Below are positions 59,948 through 64,000 of a stretch of 64,000 nt of DNA, in pieces. How positions within the stretch are numbered: position 1 is the stretch's first letter; each line of letters starts with the position of its first letter. The DNA comes from PVC group bacterium (GTDB lineage: Bacteria; Verrucomicrobiota; Kiritimatiellia; CAIKKV01; CAITUY01). The notes beneath the pieces were generated by a model, which saw only the letters and a list, made by a program, of their open reading frames with translations, was not told the DNA's origin and made no database searches. The translations under genes and the position numbers were made by a program. The stretch lies in the NCBI GenBank assembly GCA_945870225.1, contig CAMBRF010000003.1:86161-150160 (forward strand), in the 5' to 3' direction.

Positions 59948-59953
59948 TTGCGC

Positions 59954-60982
59954 ATGAAGATCGCCATCATAGGTGCAGGCCTGATCGGGGTGCGACGTGC
60001 CCGGGTTGCCCGCGCGGCCGGCGATGAGGTTGTCGCCGTCTACGATCCCGACACGGCGCGCGCCCAATTGCTGGCAACTGAAGTCAGGGCGTGCCTATCC
60101 GACTCGGCAGAAGCCGCGATTGCCCTTTCCGACATCGCCGTTGTCGCCACGCCCAACAAGTATCTGGAACCCGCAGCGCAACGCGCCATGGAGACGGGGC
60201 GACATGTCCTGATCGAAAAACCCATGGGCCGCAATCTGGAGGAAGCCCATCGTCTTTTCAAGACGCAGGCAACGCATCGCGGCGTGGTCTTCAAGGTCGG
60301 CTTCAATCATCGTTACCATCCCGCCATCATGGCGGCCCATGCCGCTTTCACGGCCGGAAAGATCGGCACAGCCACATTTCTCCGCGCCACGTACGGCCAC
60401 GGAGGAAGACCGGGCTGCGAAAAGGAATGGCGGGGAAATCCCGACCTGGCCGGCGGCGGGGAATTGACCGATCAGGGGGTTCACCTCCTGGATTTAACCT
60501 GCTGGCTGATGAATCGGCCGGATTGGGCATTTGCCCAACGGCGTACCTTTGTCTGGCCCCTCCAGGAACTCGAGGATAACGGCTTTTTCACCCTGGGATG
60601 GAATGACGGCCGTCTGGCCCAGATGCACACATCATGGACCCAATGGAAGAATCGTTTCTCCTATCAAATTTATGGCACCGCCGGGGCCCTTGAAATTGAG
60701 GGTCTGGGCGGCAGTTATGGCGAGGAATCACTCACCCTCACCCTTCGCAAACCTGAAGGCGGAGCGCCGGATGTACAGCGTCAGGTTTTCACAGGCCCGG
60801 ACGAATCCTGGCGGCTTGAGTGGGAAGACTTCCGCCGGGCCATCAATCAGGGCGGCTCGCCCATGGGCAATGCTTCGGAAGGGCTGGAGGTTATGGCCGC
60901 GCTGGATGCCCTGTATCGCTCAAGCGATTCGTTCCGCCCTGTCACCATTGATTATCCGCATCGCAACGAAACCCGAAAATAA
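59954..60982 (+). CDS. Gfo/Idh/MocA-family oxidoreductase
   Basis: This 342-residue NAD(P)-dependent enzyme begins MKIAIIGAGLIGVRRARVAR and contains GRHVLIEKPMGRNLEEAHRL (conserved EKP), then KVGFNHRYHPAIMAAH and GGELTDQGVHLLDLTCWLM. It probably oxidises or reduces a sugar. ATG 59954 is preferred over TTG 59948. It follows the HddA-like kinase by a few bases and is probably in the same operon. Confidence 0.9.
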   Translation: MKIAIIGAGLIGVRRARVARAAGDEVVAVYDPDTARAQLLATEVRACLSDSAEAAIALSDIAVVATPNKYLEPAAQRAMETGRHVLIEKPMGRNLEEAHRLFKTQATHRGVVFKVGFNHRYHPAIMAAHAAFTAGKIGTATFLRATYGHGGRPGCEKEWRGNPDLAGGGELTDQGVHLLDLTCWLMNRPDWAFAQRRTFVWPLQELEDNGFFTLGWNDGRLAQMHTSWTQWKNRFSYQIYGTAGALEIEGLGGSYGEESLTLTLRKPEGGAPDVQRQVFTGPDESWRLEWEDFRRAINQGGSPMGNASEGLEVMAALDALYRSSDSFRPVTIDYPHRNETRK

Positions 60983-61011
60983 GCTAGGCTACGAAACACG
61001 CGAAATTAAGC

Positions 61012-61036
61012 CGGACGGCGTCACGCCGTCCCTCCC
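61012..61036. repeat. Half of a family A repeat
   Basis: CGGACGGCGTCACGCCGTCC then CTCCC contains one stem-loop of the 50-bp element. It is located between the oxidoreductase stop and the glycosyltransferase start. Confidence 0.8.
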
Positions 61037-61064
61037 AAAAAAATCCACCTTACTAATCACTCCC

Positions 61065-62066
61065 ATGCTCCCTTTGCCAAAAATAACGCTGGCCCTTCCC
61101 GTCTTGAACGAGGAACGTGACATCGGACGATGTCTGGAATCCATCCATAAACAAGACTATCCCCGGGAATTGCTGGAAGTTATCGTTGCGGATGGCGGGT
61201 CAACGGATCGCACAGAGGAAATCGTTCGCTCCTACGGATACCGGTTCCTTCATAATCCATACAAACTTGCGGAACCAGGTGGCGCAATGGCCTATGCAGC
61301 GGCCACAGGCGATCTGTTTATTCACCTTGCAGCCGACAATGAACTCCGCGAGCGAAACTGGTTGATGGAAATGGCTCAACCGTTTCTGGCGGACAAGAAT
61401 ATCGTGGGCGCTTTCTGTCGCGTGGAATGCAATCCCGGCGACAACGCTTTCCTCAAATACTTCAATTTCGACACCGATCCGTTTTCTGCCTTTGTGTATT
61501 GGAACGCCTCGCATCCCGAGACGTTCGGGCAGCGTTACCCGGTCAAAAAAGATACCGGTGCTTATGTGATCTACCAGTTCGACACCCAGTACTACCCTTT
61601 GGTCGCCTTGGCTCAGGGTTTTGTCGTACGCCGTACCTTCCCACGCCCTACGGATACCATCCACGATGACATTCAACCCATCGTCCGCATGATCAAAGAC
61701 GGGCATGACCTCGCCTATGTCCGCACCGTGACCATTGGTCACTATATTTTTGATAATTTTGCCCACTATCGCCGGCGCATGTTGCGCAAAGTCTCCGAGA
61801 GTTTCACCCAGGCCAATCATGGTTTCCATGTCCGCGAAAAAGCCTTGCCTTGGCCGCGCCGGTTGCGACAGTATCTTTTCGTTCCGTGGGCGCTAACAGT
61901 GATCGGTCCTTTTTTCAGTGCGTTGGGCCGATTTTTCCGTACCGGGCACTGGCATCATTTCTACCATGTGCCGGCGAGTTTCCTGCTGGCGGCTTATATC
62001 CTGCGCATGGCTCTGGAAGTCCGGCTGCTTAAGCTGAGGAAGGCACCGACAGGACAGTATCATTGA
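61065..62066 (+). CDS. Family 2 glycosyltransferase with C-terminal membrane segment
   Basis: This 333-residue GT-A enzyme begins PKITLALPVLNEERDIGRCL and has LLEVIVADGGSTDRTEEIVR. The acidic metal site is expected in LFIHLAADNELRERNWLMEM. A hydrophobic C-terminal part (residues about 265-325, with LFVPWALTVIGPFFSALGRF) suggests membrane attachment. The open frame starts much earlier (60531) but overlaps the oxidoreductase in another frame. ATG 61065 is the first one preceding the GT core. Confidence 0.87.
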   Translation: MLPLPKITLALPVLNEERDIGRCLESIHKQDYPRELLEVIVADGGSTDRTEEIVRSYGYRFLHNPYKLAEPGGAMAYAAATGDLFIHLAADNELRERNWLMEMAQPFLADKNIVGAFCRVECNPGDNAFLKYFNFDTDPFSAFVYWNASHPETFGQRYPVKKDTGAYVIYQFDTQYYPLVALAQGFVVRRTFPRPTDTIHDDIQPIVRMIKDGHDLAYVRTVTIGHYIFDNFAHYRRRMLRKVSESFTQANHGFHVREKALPWPRRLRQYLFVPWALTVIGPFFSALGRFFRTGHWHHFYHVPASFLLAAYILRMALEVRLLKLRKAPTGQYH

Positions 62067-62108
62067 TGGGTTACGGAATGACAGTCGACGCATTTGTGTC
62101 ACATTTCA

Positions 62109-62140
62109 GGGAGGGACGGCGTGTCGCCGTCCGCGGCGCG
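62109..62140. repeat. Half of a family A repeat, reverse orientation
   Basis: GGGAGGGACGGCGTGTCGCC then GTCCGCGGCGCG is the stem GGACGGCG/CGCCGTCC with the flank GCGGCGCG. It lies between the GT2 and DegT genes. Confidence 0.8.
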
Positions 62141-62178
62141 TAACAGGCTAGCCCTCTCGAAATCTTTTGGAGAGTACT

Positions 62179-63303
62179 ATGACAGCAACAAACATTGCAT
62201 TGGTCGATCTGAAGCGACAATACGCCACGATCGGCAAAGATCTGGAAGCTGAAGCGCTGGCCGTGTTGCGGTCCTGCAACTATGTGTCAGGCGCGCGTGT
62301 AACGGACTTTATGTCCGAGTTTTCTCGCCTGCATGCGGCCAAATTCGGAATCGGCCTCAGCACCGGCACCGATGCCCTCCATCTGGCGCTCTGGGCCCTC
62401 GATATCGGCCCGGGTGACGAAGTCATCGTCCCGGCCAATACCTACATCGCGACCGCGGAAGGGGTGTCGCTATCCGGGGCACGCGTAGTTTTTGCCGACC
62501 ACGACGAGTTCTACAATCTGGATGTTCAGGACATGAGCAAACGGATTACCCCGCGCACCAAAGCTGTGATCGCCGTCCATCTCTACGGTCAACCCGCCCA
62601 GTTGGACGCCATTCAACGCGTCTGCGAGCAGCACCACCTCGTCCTGATCGAAGACTGTGCGCAGGCTCACCTGGCCCGTTATCAAGGGCACTCCGTGGGT
62701 TCGGTCGGTCGCGTCGGTTGTTTCAGCTTTTACCCCGGAAAGAATCTAGGGGCCTGCGGCGAAGCCGGGGCCGTTATCACGAACGATGCCGCCTTGCATG
62801 AACGCATGCGGCGAATCCATCAACACGGTGTGACCGACAACAAGTATCACCACTGGGAGCCGGGGCATAATTACCGTATGGAGGAACTGCAGGCCGCCTT
62901 GCTCCACGTCAAGCTGCATCACCTGCAGGCCTGGACCAACCAGCGGCACGCCCATGCACGCCTGTATAACGAACGGCTCAGCGGAATCGCCGAAGTGCAA
63001 TGCCCCCGCGAGCGAGCGGGAACGGAGTGCGTCTATCACCTCTATGTCATTCAAGCCAAGCAACGTGACGCCCTTTCCGCCTATCTTAAAACAAAAGGCA
63101 TCGCGACGGGACTGCATTATCCCACACCGCTGCACTTACAACCCGCCTACGCCTCCCTGGGCCATAAACCTGGAGATTTCCCCATGGCTGAACGCTGCGC
63201 CTCCCAGATTCTGTCCCTGCCCATGTTCCCCGAGTTGACCCCGGCGGAGATCGAACTGATTTGCAGGGAAATCAGGAACTTCTATGCAGGGCAGTCGAAG
63301 TGA
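62179..63303 (+). CDS. DegT/DnrJ/EryC1-family sugar aminotransferase
   Basis: This 374-residue PLP enzyme of the DegT family has FGIGLSTGTDALHLALWALD, AVHLYGQPAQLDAIQRVCEQ, LIEDCAQAHLARYQ and the Schiff-base Lys in FSFYPGKNLGACGEAGAVIT. It transfers an amino group to a keto-sugar nucleotide. ATG 62179 follows GGAG by six bases; the TTG at 62167 is less likely. Its stop overlaps the GTG of the next gene (GTGA), so they are coupled. Confidence 0.93.
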   Translation: MTATNIALVDLKRQYATIGKDLEAEALAVLRSCNYVSGARVTDFMSEFSRLHAAKFGIGLSTGTDALHLALWALDIGPGDEVIVPANTYIATAEGVSLSGARVVFADHDEFYNLDVQDMSKRITPRTKAVIAVHLYGQPAQLDAIQRVCEQHHLVLIEDCAQAHLARYQGHSVGSVGRVGCFSFYPGKNLGACGEAGAVITNDAALHERMRRIHQHGVTDNKYHHWEPGHNYRMEELQAALLHVKLHHLQAWTNQRHAHARLYNERLSGIAEVQCPRERAGTECVYHLYVIQAKQRDALSAYLKTKGIATGLHYPTPLHLQPAYASLGHKPGDFPMAERCASQILSLPMFPELTPAEIELICREIRNFYAGQSK

Positions 63304-64000
63304 ATACCGGCACCAAACTAAATGTGGCCGTCTGCGGCCTGGGTTGGTGGGGCAGCAAAATCCTGAGAAATTGCGCGCGCCACACACGTGTCGCCCAAGC
63401 CATCGGGGTCGACCCCGATCCGGTGCGGCGATCCGAAATGGAGAAGCAGTTTGGCGTGACCACCTGCGCCAGCCTGACGGAAGCAGCCGAAAAGGCCCCC
63501 CTGAATGCGGCATTCATTGTCACACCGCCCGCCACCCACTTCCCGATGGTAAAGCAGGCCCTGCTTTCAGGACTGCATGTTGTGGTGGCCAAGCCGCCGA
63601 CACAGACGCTCCCCGAGTTGAAGGAACTGATTTCCCTGGCTCAGGCAAAAAAGCTGATCCTGATGACCGACGCCACCTTTTGTTACAGCCCGGCCTGCCG
63701 CAAACTGCGTTCCATTCTCAGCAGCGGCGTAATCGGGTCCGTGCGATACGTTGAATCGGTCCGCTACGGCGACAATCTACGCGTACAGGGATATAGCCGG
63801 CTGGAAAGCGCGGGGCGCGCCACACAAACGGATGTCATCAAGGACCTTGTGATGCATGATCTGTCCTTGCTGCTGCTGCTCTTCGGGCACGACTTCAAAC
63901 TGGACTTCGTGAGCTCCGCCGCCAATATTTTCCCTGAACTGACCGAAACAGCTCACATCCACCTCCGCACCGGGGATATCCGCGCCCACATCGCCCTGAG
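63300..64000 (+). CDS. Gfo/Idh/MocA-family oxidoreductase, cut by the window end
   Basis: The GTG at 63300 overlaps the DegT stop. Translation reads KLNVAVCGLGWWGSKILRNC, NAAFIVTPPATHFPMVKQAL and VVVAKPPTQTLPELKELISL, then DVIKDLVMHDLSLLLLLFGH. It is a second Gfo/Idh oxidoreductase, resembling WlbA/WbpB-type enzymes that make the 3-keto sugar used by a DegT aminotransferase. No stop occurs before the window edge, so the C-terminal part is missing. Confidence 0.87.
   Translation, partial: MNTGTKLNVAVCGLGWWGSKILRNCARHTRVAQAIGVDPDPVRRSEMEKQFGVTTCASLTEAAEKAPLNAAFIVTPPATHFPMVKQALLSGLHVVVAKPPTQTLPELKELISLAQAKKLILMTDATFCYSPACRKLRSILSSGVIGSVRYVESVRYGDNLRVQGYSRLESAGRATQTDVIKDLVMHDLSLLLLLFGHDFKLDFVSSAANIFPELTETAHIHLRTGDIRAHIAL

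Noticed and set aside
60531..61064. Long N-terminal extension of the GT2 open frame
   Set aside because: It overlaps the Gfo/Idh gene in another frame, contains no GT2 features and then crosses a family A repeat. The GT2 core begins after ATG 61065.

Overview
The window looks like a chromosomal segment of a Gram-negative, moderately GC-rich bacterium of the PVC assemblage (Verrucomicrobiota/Kiritimatiellota/Lentisphaerota type). This placement is inferred, not proven. It rests on lipid A-type acyltransferases and an OmpA/thrombospondin-3 outer-membrane protein (a Gram-negative envelope), two large GH2 beta-galactosidases, secreted LamG and thrombospondin-3 proteins, and a very high load of short dispersed palindromic repeats, several of them inside reading frames. 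No rRNA, tRNA or CRISPR array was recognised.

Layout. 1-168 is the start of an FHA-domain protein cut by the window edge. 566-1603 is a DUF475/TerC-like membrane protein. 1885-10052 (minus) is a ten-gene Tad/Flp pilus operon: small pseudopilin, Flp pilin, two TadE-like proteins, a TadG-like protein, an unknown exported protein, CpaB, an FHA-CpaF ATPase, TadB and TadC. No secretin, TadZ/CpaE or prepilin peptidase is present. 10126-19278 holds a ROK sugar kinase, an HMGL-type aldolase, tRNA adenosine deaminase, an O-antigen ligase/polymerase-like protein, two LpxL/HtrB-type acyltransferases arranged tail to tail, an OmpA-family protein with its own terminator, and an MsbA-like ABC exporter. 19291-27669 (minus) is a galactoside region: one GH2 enzyme just upstream of the exporter, and a separate operon of a deoxyhypusine-synthase-like protein, a second GH2 enzyme and a class II aldolase. 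A truncated PIN toxin lies beside it.

28-52 kb is mosaic and by eye more AT-rich. It contains two large multi-spanning membrane proteins, methyltransferases, a CDP-paratose 2-epimerase-like SDR, a pentapeptide-repeat protein, a glycosyltransferase/methyltransferase/radical-SAM trio, an MBOAT/AlgJ-type O-acetylation pair whose AlgJ half carries a 1-bp frameshift, a frameshifted thrombospondin-3 protein, a methyltransferase fragment, four secreted LamG paralogues, and an unusual LacI-type HTH protein whose sensor domain is replaced by a proline/glutamate-rich tandem-repeat tail, with an 18-bp perfect palindrome directly upstream.

51-64 kb is a glycan precursor and transfer cluster. A GmhA-like isomerase, GmhB-like phosphatase, HddA-like kinase and HddC-like nucleotidyltransferase together could make an NDP-heptose, and an adjacent transaldolase could supply sedoheptulose 7-phosphate. 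Sugar epimerases, glycosyltransferases, a DegT aminotransferase and two Gfo/Idh oxidoreductases (the last cut by the window end) suggest that amino sugars are also made. With the O-antigen ligase, MsbA-like exporter and LpxL-type enzymes upstream, much of the window appears devoted to building and decorating the cell surface.
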